Assembly (NCBI GenBank): GCA_945861785.1
Contig: CAMAWD010000016.1
Span: 1 to 64,000, forward strand
Direction: 5' to 3'
Source of the DNA: Rhodoferax sp. OV413
Lineage (GTDB): Bacteria > Pseudomonadota > Gammaproteobacteria > Burkholderiales > Burkholderiaceae_C
Length of the DNA stretch: 64,000 nucleotides
Made by a program: the position numbers and the translations under genes. A model generated the notes under the pieces. It made no database searches. It was not told where the DNA came from and worked only from the letters and a program-made list of their open reading frames with translations. How positions within the stretch are numbered: position 1 is the first letter of the stretch; each line of letters begins with the position of its first letter. Shown here piece after piece: positions 8,551 to 15,791 of this stretch.

Positions 8551-8799
8551 TCAAACCGCCCCAAAACCATCCAGATGCCGCGGATTGGACGACAAATCTG
8601 GAGGGCCTCCACTGAAACAACCGACCAAGTCGCCAGCCCGGTCCAGCGCCGACACGAATGGGCCGGCCGCATTTCGCTGCCCGATGTACGCTGCAATCGC
8701 TCGGCGGACCAACTCTGATTTGCTCAGGTGCGCCTGCTTGCTCATTTGAAGCAATGCCTGCTCCTGATCGGCTGAAATCTTGAGTGTGAGGGTGTTCAT
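8551..8799 (-). CDS. Ribbon-helix-helix antitoxin of the VapC pair
   Basis: The start TLTLKISADQEQALLQM, followed by HLSKSELVRRAIAAYI, is a classic ribbon-helix-helix (CopG/MetJ-type) DNA-binding fold in the first 45 residues; the C-terminal tail would contact the toxin. ATG 8799 starts right at the beta strand. An upstream in-frame start falls within the truncated ATPase and is not plausible. The downstream toxin is frameshifted, so this may be an orphan antitoxin retained as a regulator. Confidence 0.7.
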   Translation of the reverse strand: MNTLTLKISADQEQALLQMSKQAHLSKSELVRRAIAAYIGQRNAAGPFVSALDRAGDLVGCFSGGPPDLSSNPRHLDGFGAV

Positions 8800-8811
8800 G
8801 GTCGTGATACC

Positions 8812-9184
8812 TCCCCGCCAGACTTTCGGTGACGCCACGCATCAACTGGAACTTTTGTGACCCCGTCAGCCAAAACAGGCCGTTGCGCTTGTCCCGATCA
8901 AGCATGGTTTTGATGGCACTGAACAACTCGGGTGCGTACTGGACCTCGTCAATGGTCAGCGGCGGCGGCCAGGTTTGCAAAAATAGCGCAGGGTCACGCC
9001 GGGCCAATGCGCGCGCATCCATGTCGTCGAGCGTCACGTAAGCCCGCCGCTGCGCCGGCGTACTCTCTTTCGCGCACATTTCGAGCAAGGTGGTTTTACC
9101 TGCCTGCCGCGGACCGGTCACCATCAAAACAGGAAAACTGTCACTGCCCGTGTGAACCTTTTTTGAAAGGGTGCGCGGGTACAT
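8812..9184 (-). pseudogene. N-terminal fragment of an AAA/DUF4143 ATPase
   Basis: The frame begins MYPRTLSKKVHTG and carries Walker A TGPRQAGKTTLLE, Walker B LTIDEVQYA and WLTGSQKFQLMRGVTESLAG. That is the first ~125 residues of the same ATPase family as the intact gene at 2695-3846. Homology stops abruptly at about 8812, where the RHH-VapC module begins. The C-terminal DUF4143 part is missing from the window, so the TA module replaced or interrupted it. ATG 9184 is the natural start. Confidence 0.75.
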
Positions 9185-9194
9185 GAAGTTCGTT

Positions 9195-9350
9195 CATATT
9201 GGAATGAAAATCCATTCCAAACGACAAAAAAGGCGCATTCGGCCCGCCGTTGACCGTCTTCGCGCAAGCAAAATTCCGCGGTGGCGGGTCATACTGGGCA
9301 GACAAAAGCCCCTTGCCATCGCCATTTTCACCATGGCATACGACACAACT
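9195..9350 (-). pseudogene. Remnant of a c-type cytochrome domain
   Basis: On the minus strand the reading QASCVVCHGENGDGKGLLSA is followed by DPPPRNFACAKTVNGG. The CxxCH haem-attachment motif with HGENGDGKG behind it is a typical cytochrome c signature. There is no start codon in frame, and similarity ends at both sides before a complete domain, so it is a leftover of a deleted gene. The rest of the gap up to 9480 shows nothing I can assign. Confidence 0.5.
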
Positions 9351-9480
9351 GGCCTGCCCAAGACCGGCGACACACGCGTCAAGGTGCTGGTGGTGATGGA
9401 TGTGCGCCCGCGCATCCCATCCCGGCAGCCCACTCGATCAGAGCCGCGTACCATCCCGGTTGAAACCAACCCCCACAACA

Positions 9481-10278
9481 ATGAACCGTTTGCAATCAGA
9501 GTTGAATCGCCTGTACCTCCCACAAGCACCGGGCCGGACTGAAACTGACGAACAGCCATCGTCGCTGCTTGATCCATCGGGCAGGGTCCGCGCCATGGTG
9601 ATGGAACTGGCGAGCCCGCCAAGCTGGGAGGATCTGTCCAGAGTCTGGCGCGGTGTGCAGACCGAACTTGGCCTGCCCGCCCCGGCGGTTGCCGTCTCTG
9701 GTCTGGACAGTCTTCAGCTTTGGTTCTCGCTTGAAGAACCGATCAAGGCCGCGCAGGCGCATGCATTTCTTGGGTGTTTGCGGCTGCAGTTTCTGGCAGA
9801 CACCGAGCCCAGCCGGGTTCGATTGATGCCTGCGCTCGATACATCGGCGCCGCGCCATGAACGCCATGCCCCGCTGGTACCAGCGTGCCAGGAACAAACC
9901 GGAAACTGGTCGGCTTTCGTTGCGCCTGACCTTGCACCCGTCTTTGCCGACTCACCCTGGCTCGACGTTCCGCCAAACGAAGAAGGCCAGGCAACTTTGT
10001 TGCGTGGCGTCGAAGTGATGAAGCAGGCGCTGTTCGATGCGGCGGTCGAGAAGCTCGGGCCATCGCGGCACCGGTCGCCATCGACTGCGGCGGTTGCGGC
10101 CAGCACCGGGGCAGTGCCCGCGAACGGCCGACCCGCGGCTGGTTCCGTCGATCGGGAGCCGAGGCAATTTCTGCTTCAGGTCATGCATGACGACTCCGCG
10201 CCGCTGGCGCTTCGGGTCGAAGCGGCCAAGGCACTGCTGCAGCACTCAGCCGATGTTCGCCCGCAGCGCGGCGACTGA
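9481..10278 (+). CDS. Hypothetical protein, possibly from a mobile element
   Basis: A 265-residue protein starting MNRLQSELNRLYLPQ at ATG 9481. The central segment VAVSGLDSLQLWFSLEEP faintly recalls the substrate-binding strand of archaeo-eukaryotic-type primases (VSGxGxHxxxxL). It is followed by WSAFVAPDLAPVFADSPWL and a helical C-terminus with a low-complexity linker near residues 185-215. No catalytic site can be confirmed. The gene is compact, has good coding bias and stands alone, convergent with the TapT gene. The primase suggestion is only an inference. Confidence 0.5.
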   Translation: MNRLQSELNRLYLPQAPGRTETDEQPSSLLDPSGRVRAMVMELASPPSWEDLSRVWRGVQTELGLPAPAVAVSGLDSLQLWFSLEEPIKAAQAHAFLGCLRLQFLADTEPSRVRLMPALDTSAPRHERHAPLVPACQEQTGNWSAFVAPDLAPVFADSPWLDVPPNEEGQATLLRGVEVMKQALFDAAVEKLGPSRHRSPSTAAVAASTGAVPANGRPAAGSVDREPRQFLLQVMHDDSAPLALRVEAAKALLQHSADVRPQRGD

Positions 10279-10295
10279 TCCGTGCCAGCCTGATC

Positions 10296-11069
10296 TCAGC
10301 GCGCCATGCCTTGCGCAGCAGCGCGTTGTGGCAACGAAGCACACACCTCGCGCAGCCGCTGGTGGGCCACGCCTTCCCACGCCACTGGCAACTGATTTCT
10401 TGCCTGCAGGTAGTGGTGCGTGAAAACCTCCAGGTAGGCCGCAAGCGTTTGCCCGGCGACGTGTTCGCCGGCAAGTGCAAGACACAACGCCGCCACCTCA
10501 CTGGTGCAAAAGTGGTCGCCGCGGCGGGATCTGCGCAGCTTGTATGCCGATATCTGCTCTGGCTGCAGGCTGAGCACGGGCAATTGCGCGAGGCAAGGGC
10601 TTCGGCCGAACATCTTGCGGGCCTCGGACCACGTGCCGTCCAGCAGGATGAACAGCGGGCGCCTGGCCGCCGCAGCACCGGGTGGGTCAGGCAGCAGCGC
10701 GGTGTGCACGACCCGACCAGGTGCCGCATATTCCCCCGGAAAAACAACATAGGCTTGCCACTGTGGGTCGCTCAGCAAGGTCACAAGCGCGGGGGCCGTT
10801 TCGGTGCGTGCCCAGCCGAAGGCGAAAGTGTCTGCCACCACATCGGCAACCAGCCATCCGGTGTTGCTCGGCTTGAGCGGTTCGATATCGGCCATCAGCA
10901 GGCACACGCCTGCGCGCGTCGGAACCAACGGGCGCAGGGCACACATGCAGTGGCTTGGCACCAGGCGGCAACCCACACAGCGCTCCCGCTTGAAACCGCC
11001 CCGGGCCAAAAATGGCTTGGTGCTGCGGGCGAGGCGCGCGGCGCGCAGCAGGGAGACGGCGTTTGGCAT
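10296..11069 (-). CDS. tapT: DTW-domain tRNA-uridine aminocarboxypropyltransferase
   Basis: A 257-residue protein of the DTW family, which installs acp3U at position 47 of tRNA using S-adenosylmethionine. CVGCRLVPSHCMC forms the N-terminal cysteine cluster (CxxC...CxC). LLDGTWSEARKMF is the DTW signature, with glycine in place of the common alanine, and a C-terminal LEVFTHHYLQAR helix is present. The frame is open far upstream, but that part reads as a HipA fragment, so ATG 11069 is taken as the start. The gene appears complete and is likely a housekeeping tRNA modifier now embedded in rearranged DNA. Confidence 0.8.
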   Translation of the reverse strand: MPNAVSLLRAARLARSTKPFLARGGFKRERCVGCRLVPSHCMCALRPLVPTRAGVCLLMADIEPLKPSNTGWLVADVVADTFAFGWARTETAPALVTLLSDPQWQAYVVFPGEYAAPGRVVHTALLPDPPGAAAARRPLFILLDGTWSEARKMFGRSPCLAQLPVLSLQPEQISAYKLRRSRRGDHFCTSEVAALCLALAGEHVAGQTLAAYLEVFTHHYLQARNQLPVAWEGVAHQRLREVCASLPQRAAAQGMAR

Positions 11070-11072
11070 TCG

Positions 11073-11475
11073 GCAATTGTCGCGCGCGTACCCGTCCTCG
11101 GCATCTAGGACAGTGAGGCCTGAGACCAAGCCAAAACGCGCGTAGGCCTTGGCGTCTGGGTGCCCTTGCCGGTCAAAACGCGCCAGCATCAGGGCGTCCC
11201 GGCTGCCCACCTTCTCGAGGCGCGCTCCGCACACGTCCAGGCCCACGAACCGCGCGAGCGCCAGCGTTGCGTACGCGATGCGCTGAATGTTCAGCCGGTC
11301 GTTCTTCTCCGGCAACTTGGTCAGCCAGATGTGGTTGTCGTCCTCGATGGTCACCTTGGGCCGTGCACCGCCCATGCTGGCGCCGGGCTCCAGCTGCTGC
11401 AGAACCTCGTGCGGAAGCGTGCCGCGTTCCTCCAGTTCCTGGACGGCGTCAGTCAGCGCCTGCAGTTGGTGGGCA
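11073..11475 (-). pseudogene. Internal fragment of a HipA-like kinase gene
   Basis: In the same open frame as tapT, the reading [43 protein letters not shown] and [16 protein letters not shown] matches the central part of HipA-type serine/threonine kinases (ATP-binding GGARPK loop and following strands). The N-terminus is lost at about 11475, exactly where an adhesin gene end begins on the other strand. The C-terminal catalytic half is lost where tapT starts. It is therefore a doubly truncated relic, separate from the intact hipA at 14158. Confidence 0.7.
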
Positions 11476-12239
11476 GCGGTTACTCCGTCTCGGCGGCCGG
11501 GGACGTGAATGGCGACGGCCTGGCCGATCTCATCATCGGGGCGCCAAGCTCCGACCCGGCGGCGCCGCTCTCCAATGCCGGCTGCAGCTACGTGATCTTC
11601 GGCGCCACCGAAGGCGCATTTGTGCAAACGGCTGTTGACTACCTCGGCACCACCGGCAACGACACCTATGCCGCTAGCGCCGCCGGCCAGACCCTGGCGG
11701 GCAATGCCGGCAACGACACTCTCCAAGCGCTGGGTGCCACCGTGCTGCTGGGCGGCAGCGGCAGCGACATTTTTGTGCTTGACGCGGCAATGATCTCTGC
11801 CCTGCAAACCGACGGCCTCAACAACGGCGTCTATGCCCGCATCGACGGCGGCTCTGGCACGGCGTTCAAGGACACGATCCAGGTCAGCAACGACCTCAAC
11901 CTGACCACCATCGACAACCAGGGCAAAGACGCCATCGGCCTCTCGCGCCTCGAGTCCATCGAAATCATCGACCTCATCACCTCCAGCCTCAGCCAGAAAC
12001 TCACCTTGACGAGCAAGGACGTGATCGATATGTCCGCCAGCAATGCCTTCGCCACCACCGGCCGGCATCAGCTGCTGGTGAAAGGCGCGGCCGGCGATTC
12101 GGTCGATTTGTTCGATGCGGCGGGCACCACCGGCTGGACGCAAAGCGGCACCCTGAGCTACGAGAGTTTGATCTTTAACACCTGGAACCACACCAGCCTG
12201 GCCACGGTGTATGTGCAGCAGGGGATGGCTGTGATTTGA
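11470..12239 (+). pseudogene. 3' end of an FG-GAP / RTX-like adhesin gene
   Basis: The reading starts in mid-gene with [20 protein letters not shown], an integrin-type FG-GAP calcium repeat (DVNGDGxxD). It continues with [10 protein letters not shown] and [13 protein letters not shown], haemolysin-type nonapeptide-like repeats, and a beta-rich C-terminus ending at 12239. Such proteins are large secreted or surface adhesins whose C-terminus directs type I secretion. Only the last ~255 residues remain; everything before 11470 has been replaced by the HipA fragment in the opposite strand. The last ~70 bases recur twice downstream. Confidence 0.7.
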
Positions 12240-12262
12240 TAGGGGTGGTTGCCTTGCTGGAC
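12189..12262 (+). repeat. Adhesin 3'-end repeat, copy 1
   Basis: The last codons and stop of the adhesin fragment, with CACGGTGTATGTGCAGCAGG and the following GGTGGTTGCCTTGCTGG, recur at 12875-12947 and, more diverged, at about 15570-15640. Copy 1 is the in-frame original. Confidence 0.75.
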
Positions 12263-12271
12263 GGTGGTTGC

Positions 12272-12340
12272 ATTCGCTATTTTTTTAACAGCTGCTTGCG
12301 CACATTCCACGGGGGCTACAGCCCTATTTGGCTTATGAGC
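12272..12340 (+). repeat. Dispersed intergenic repeat, copy 1
   Basis: CGCTATTTTTTTAACAGCTG then CTTGCGCACATTCCACGGGG. Nearly the same sequence is at 13683-13740. This resembles short repeats I know from intergenic spaces in Comamonadaceae genomes. The AT-rich start contains an imperfect inverted repeat around the T run. Confidence 0.6.
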
Positions 12341-12386
12341 GCGTCACCCCGGCCGTCAGGCGCTTGTTCTGCGGTTGCCGCGGTCC

Positions 12387-12488
12387 TCAAAGGTGGCGCG
12401 GCGCATCCATGCGGTCATGCAAGATGCGAATGACGGCAATCCCATAGTCTGTGATGCGAAAGTAAATCATGTGCCGATACTCAGTCAT
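12387..12488 (-). pseudogene. ParE toxin gene with an internal deletion
   Basis: ATG 12488 overlaps the ParD stop in the usual ATGACTGA arrangement and begins MTEYR. The frame jumps straight to HMIYFRITDYGIAVIRILHD followed by RMDAPRHL and a stop, which is the genuine ParE C-terminus. About 60 central residues typical of ParE are missing, in frame. The 33-residue product cannot fold as a toxin. The antitoxin upstream is intact. Confidence 0.75.
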
Positions 12489-12726
12489 GAGCGGTGCGCA
12501 TTTTTTGTTTGAACGCAACGATATCAAAGCGCTTCGGTTCGCCACTGGCCTCGCCCTGAACCAGTGCCGAACGGGTGGCTTCGATCTCCAGACTACGTTC
12601 CTGTTCACGCCGAATCAGATCCCGTATGTATTCACTGTCGTTGGTGTAATGTCCGGCCTGAATTTGCGCCTTGATCCAGCTGTCTTGCTGGTCAGTCAGG
12701 GTGATGGTTTTTCGCAGGGTTCCCAT
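12481..12726 (-). CDS. parD: ParD-like ribbon-helix-helix antitoxin
   Basis: An 81-residue protein beginning GTLRKTITLTDQQDSWIKAQ, with a helix-turn region containing NDSEYIRDLIRREQE, the RHH DNA-binding fold of ParD. The C-terminal acidic and basic helix (FDIVAFKQKMRTAHD) is the toxin-binding part. Start ATG 12726 is at the beta strand; five extra codons upstream are unlikely. It is probably expressed as a self-regulating antitoxin without a functional partner, since the adjoining parE has lost its middle. Confidence 0.8.
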   Translation of the reverse strand: MGTLRKTITLTDQQDSWIKAQIQAGHYTNDSEYIRDLIRREQERSLEIEATRSALVQGEASGEPKRFDIVAFKQKMRTAHD

Positions 12727-12790
12727 GCCGTAGCCTCCCAAGTTGGTGTCAATGGTGTGATTAATTCATACTATTGATGCATTATTGCGC

Positions 12791-12810
12791 AGAATTGTGC
12801 AGAATTGTGC
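12791..12810 (-). promoter_or_regulatory. Tandem repeats upstream of parD, possible operator
   Basis: Two adjacent copies of AGAATTGTGC, followed by an extra partial copy, lie 65-85 bases upstream of the parD start. RHH antitoxins bind tandem short sites, so this is a plausible autoregulatory operator. Confidence 0.35.
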
Positions 12811-12874
12811 ACATTGCTACACCATTGTGACTAAGCGTAGGCTGCGTCAAATGATGATTGCAGGGTGAGCGCAA

Positions 12875-12947
12875 GTCACCAGCCTCGCCACGGTGTATGT
12901 CCAGCAGGGGATGAGCGTGGTTTGATGGGGGTGGTTGCCTTGCTGGT
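12875..12947 (+). repeat. Adhesin 3'-end repeat, copy 2
   Basis: GTCACCAGCCTCGCCACGGT onward repeats the end of the adhesin gene, including the stop codon and the following GGTGGTTGCCTTGCTGG. It encodes only the last residues ([11 protein letters not shown]-type end) with no upstream gene, so the ParDE region sits between two copies of the same gene end. Confidence 0.7.
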
Positions 12948-12972
12948 TAAGCGTGGCGCGGGGCGACTGAAA

Positions 12973-13006
12973 AATGTACGCGCATAATTACGTCATTCTG
13001 TACATT
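12973..13006 (+). promoter_or_regulatory. Inverted repeat before the Phd-VapC pair
   Basis: AATGTAC and GTACATT form perfect seven-base arms 20 bases apart, ending 12 bases before the antitoxin start. Phd/YefM antitoxins bind such palindromes to repress their own operon. An AT-rich stretch between the arms (CATAATTA) could be the -10. Confidence 0.5.
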
Positions 13007-13017
13007 GGGAGACTGAA

Positions 13018-13245
13018 ATGAGACAGGCTACCTTCACCGAAATTCGCAACCATGCCAAAGCATATTTTGACGTTGTCGAGTCGGGAGAATCTGTACGCGT
13101 ACTACGGAACGGCAAGCCCATTGCTGACATCGTTCCGATAGCCGCCAATCTGCCTTCGTGGAAACGCCGTAAAGCCCAGCCCTTGGTGTTGGACGGCGTT
13201 TCTATCAGCCGCATGATTCTCGAAGAACGTGCATCAGGTGCCTAA
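13018..13245 (+). CDS. Phd/YefM-family antitoxin
   Basis: A 75-residue protein starting RQATFTEIRNHAKAYFDVV, then VRVLRNGKPIADIVPI, the N-terminal DNA-binding fold of Phd/YefM. The C-terminal segment would bind the PIN toxin encoded 11 bases downstream. GGGAG lies just before the ATG. The palindrome at 12973-13006 fits autoregulation. Confidence 0.8.
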   Translation: MRQATFTEIRNHAKAYFDVVESGESVRVLRNGKPIADIVPIAANLPSWKRRKAQPLVLDGVSISRMILEERASGA

Positions 13246-13256
13246 GGACGATCAAA

Positions 13257-13670
13257 GTGCGCGTCTTCTTCGATAGCTCTGCCTTCGCCAAGCGCTACGT
13301 CAGTGAGACTGGCACCGACAAAGTCCTGGTGTGGTGCGATCAGGCAACGGAAATCGGGCTGTCTGCGATAGCTCTGCCGGAAATCATTTCCGCGTTCTGT
13401 CGCTTGCGTCGTGAGGGCAAGATCGATGATGTCCAGTATCGGCAAATGAAAAACTTGCTCCTGGCAGATATCGAGGATGCCGCGGTATGCGACCTGACCC
13501 CAACGGTACTGGCACGGTCGATCACCAGTCTGGAATCCAATGTGTTACGCGGCATGGATGCCATTCATATCGGTAGTGCGGTGGCATTGCAGGCGGACGT
13601 CTTTGTATCTGCTGACGTGCGACAGTGCGAAGCTGCAGGGAAATCGGGGCTGAAGGTCGAGTGGGTCTGA
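13257..13670 (+). CDS. vapC: PIN-domain toxin VapC
   Basis: A 137-residue PIN protein: RVFFDSSAFAKRY with the first aspartate, ALPEIISAFCR with the conserved glutamate, and RGMDAIHIGSAV and FVSADVRQCEAA with later aspartates. All expected acidic residues are present, so it is likely an active metal-dependent RNase. The start is GTG 13257; no ATG is available nearby. It forms an operon with the Phd-type antitoxin upstream and is followed by the Comamonadaceae-type repeat. Confidence 0.8.
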   Translation: MRVFFDSSAFAKRYVSETGTDKVLVWCDQATEIGLSAIALPEIISAFCRLRREGKIDDVQYRQMKNLLLADIEDAAVCDLTPTVLARSITSLESNVLRGMDAIHIGSAVALQADVFVSADVRQCEAAGKSGLKVEWV

Positions 13671-13682
13671 GTAGCTGGACTC

Positions 13683-13740
13683 GCTATTTTTTTGATAGCT
13701 TCTTGCGCACATTCCACGGGGGCTGGAGCCCTTTTTGACC
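13683..13740 (+). repeat. Dispersed intergenic repeat, copy 2
   Basis: CGCTATTTTTTTGATAGCTT then CTTGCGCACATTCCACGGGG matches 12272-12340 closely. It occupies the gap after the vapC gene. The rest of the gap to the hipB operator holds no gene. Confidence 0.6.
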
Positions 13741-13838
13741 ATCAAACCCTTGCGGCGATTGCCGTGCGATGTAGGCGATAAGAAAAGCCAGGGCGACTTT
13801 TATTGGATTGCCATTTGTTGGATTGCCCCTTGAATTTC

Positions 13839-13856
13839 TGTAGCTCAAGGGCTACA
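13839..13856 (+). promoter_or_regulatory. Palindromic operator of hipBA
   Basis: TGTAGC, six bases, GCTACA is a perfect inverted repeat. A third half site AGCTACA lies at 13891-13897, just before the alternative GTG start of hipB. HipB proteins bind palindromes of this kind and repress their operon. Confidence 0.55.
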
Positions 13857-13870
13857 TTAATGGCAGTTAA

Positions 13871-14161
13871 ATGATATTTATACGCCCCGGAGCTACAGTG
13901 ACGACACTTTCCGATGTTGCCGAAATGCTCAAGACCGCTCGCCGTGAAGCGCGGCTGAGCCAGGATGAGCTCGCCCGGCGGGCGGGTGTTTCGCGCACGA
14001 CTGTGGCGCGCATGGAAACCTTGGCGAAGGGAGATATGAGTGTGTCTGCGCTAGTGCGCCTCCTTGAGGCCAGCGGCTACGACCTGCAACTGGTGAAGCA
14101 TGGGCATGTGCGCACGGTCGAAGATATCCTGGCCGAGCAGCGCCGAGGTGACTCGCCGTGA
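13871..14161 (+). CDS. hipB: HipB-like XRE antitoxin/repressor
   Basis: A small helix-turn-helix protein: AEMLKTARREARLSQDELAR followed by RAGVSRTTVARME is an XRE-family HTH. HipB neutralises HipA and represses the operon. Two starts are possible: ATG 13871 (97 residues) or GTG 13898, which begins directly before the domain but overlaps the third operator half site. The stop overlaps the hipA start by four bases, so the genes are coupled. Confidence 0.8.
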   Translation: MIFIRPGATVTTLSDVAEMLKTARREARLSQDELARRAGVSRTTVARMETLAKGDMSVSALVRLLEASGYDLQLVKHGHVRTVEDILAEQRRGDSP

Positions 14162-15513
14162 AGCTCGATGTTCAGGTCAGCGGCAAGACCGTCGCCCAGC
14201 TTTACCGCGAGCGTGACGAGTACGTTCTGAAGTATCTGCCCGACACCCATTTGGCCGATTTTGTCAGCCTGACCATGCCGGTGCGTGATGAACCCTGGCG
14301 TTGGCCACGTGACCTGCATCCATTTTTTCGGCAAAACTTGCCGGAAGGTTATCTGCTGAACATCATTCGCGAGGAGTTCGGGCCATTACTCGACGGTACG
14401 GATTTGTCCTTGCTGGCGGTCGTGGGGGGCACTGGCATCGGCCGTGTCACGGTCACGCCTGAGGGAGGTAAGCCAGGCGGGGAGATGGCGCCCCTGCAGA
14501 TCGAGAGCCTGCTGAAGGCAGAAAATACCACCGAGCACTTCGCATCGCTGGTGCGCCGCTACGCCCGCGCATCGATTTCGGGCGTAATTCCCAAGTTCCT
14601 TGCGCCAGAAGATACGCTCGACGAGGCGCTTGGAGCGATGGGTCCCCTGGGCAAGCCTACGCTTCGTACTCATCGCCACATCATCAAGGGCTCTGACGAC
14701 AGCACCCCCTACCTCGGCTTCAACGAGTACTACAGCATGCGTGTGCTGCAACGGTTGAATGTTGTGCCGGTGGCACGCACTCGCATGTCTGACGATGGCC
14801 GAATACTGGTGGTCGAACGCTTCGACGTGGATGAGCAGGGCATGCCTACGCATGGGCTCGAGGATGCCTGCGGGCTGCTGGGCCTACCCCCGCACGAAAA
14901 ATATGCAACCACCACCGAGAAGGTGCTGAACGCAACGCGTGCCTATCTGCCGCCCGCGCAAGTGCGCACCCAGTTAAAACAGTTCGGCTGGCATGTATTG
15001 ACCAACTATGTGGTACGCAATGCGGACTGCCACGCCAAGAATATCGCTCTGCATTACAGCCGCCTCGGCGACGTGGGTTTCACACCGGTCTATGACATCG
15101 TGACCACCCAGGCGTATCCACGTTATGCCAACAACCCGCCGGGTTTGTCCATCGATGGCCGGCAGACTTGGGCGGCGGGCAAGGCACTGCTGCGCTTTTT
15201 CAACGCGCGGCTGGGAATTTCGCCAAGGGAATACGCAGACATGGTCGATCGCTTGTGCGAATCGGCGGTAGAGGTCGGCACGGAGGTGATCGAAGCGGCC
15301 ATGAACGAGTCGCGCTGGCGCCCGCTTGCCAAGCAGATGTTGCATGCGTGGAATGAAGGTATGGCATCGCTGCGCGACCCGAAGAAGTCCGCCTCGTTTC
15401 GGGGTCTGGATGCCGCGATTGCTGCGGCCGGCTTCTCCGACGCCGAGCCTCCCGAGCAGCCTCGCGCAGTAATCGGTCGATCCGAACTGATGGCCCCGCC
15501 GCGCAAACAGTAG
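14158..15513 (+). CDS. hipA: HipA-like serine/threonine kinase toxin
   Basis: A 451-residue protein of the HipA family, which phosphorylates translation factors such as glutamyl-tRNA synthetase and causes dormancy. The N-terminal subdomain (residues 1-110), an ATP-binding SISGVIPKF loop, the catalytic VRNADCHAKNIAL motif and the metal-binding PVYDIV are all present. Length and order match complete HipA proteins. The start ATG 14158 overlaps hipB. Another HipA-related fragment lies at 11073-11475. The module appears intact and probably active. Confidence 0.85.
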   Translation: MKLDVQVSGKTVAQLYRERDEYVLKYLPDTHLADFVSLTMPVRDEPWRWPRDLHPFFRQNLPEGYLLNIIREEFGPLLDGTDLSLLAVVGGTGIGRVTVTPEGGKPGGEMAPLQIESLLKAENTTEHFASLVRRYARASISGVIPKFLAPEDTLDEALGAMGPLGKPTLRTHRHIIKGSDDSTPYLGFNEYYSMRVLQRLNVVPVARTRMSDDGRILVVERFDVDEQGMPTHGLEDACGLLGLPPHEKYATTTEKVLNATRAYLPPAQVRTQLKQFGWHVLTNYVVRNADCHAKNIALHYSRLGDVGFTPVYDIVTTQAYPRYANNPPGLSIDGRQTWAAGKALLRFFNARLGISPREYADMVDRLCESAVEVGTEVIEAAMNESRWRPLAKQMLHAWNEGMASLRDPKKSASFRGLDAAIAAAGFSDAEPPEQPRAVIGRSELMAPPRKQ

Positions 15514-15569
15514 CTTCACGGTATTGATTGCATCTGCCTCACTCGTTACGAACCTTACTGCGATGAACG

Positions 15570-15640
15570 TGCAATACCAGCCTGCCTACGGTGTTTGTCC
15601 AACAGGGCGTGAGCGTGATTTGATGGTGAAGGTGGTTTGT
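15570..15640 (+). repeat. Adhesin 3'-end repeat, copy 3 (diverged)
   Basis: CAGCCTGCCTACGGTGTTTG, then TCCAACAGGGCGTGAGCGTG and ATTTGATGG, repeats the end of the adhesin with its stop codon. The gap 15514-15791 otherwise holds no gene. This third copy follows the hipBA module just as copy 2 follows ParDE. Confidence 0.55.
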
Positions 15641-15791
15641 GCGGAGGCAACGGCGAGCGTATCCGAGCTCAAAAGAAATCCGATGGCGCCGGTGGCGATT
15701 GGCAAGCGCAACCAGAATGAGGTCTATGAGGCCGCTGATCAACGAAAGATTGATTGACTCGCTGCGTTGCGGGGAACGATCACCTAGCGAA

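Noticed and set aside
10296-12191. A 631-codon minus-strand open frame as a single protein
   Set aside because: It is a chimera: antisense of the adhesin end, then a HipA fragment, then the tapT gene. Only the part from 11069 on is a complete gene.
12189-15640. Integron with attC sites between TA cassettes
   Set aside because: The repeats are copies of a gene end without attC-type inverted core sites, and no integrase of the IntI type is seen.
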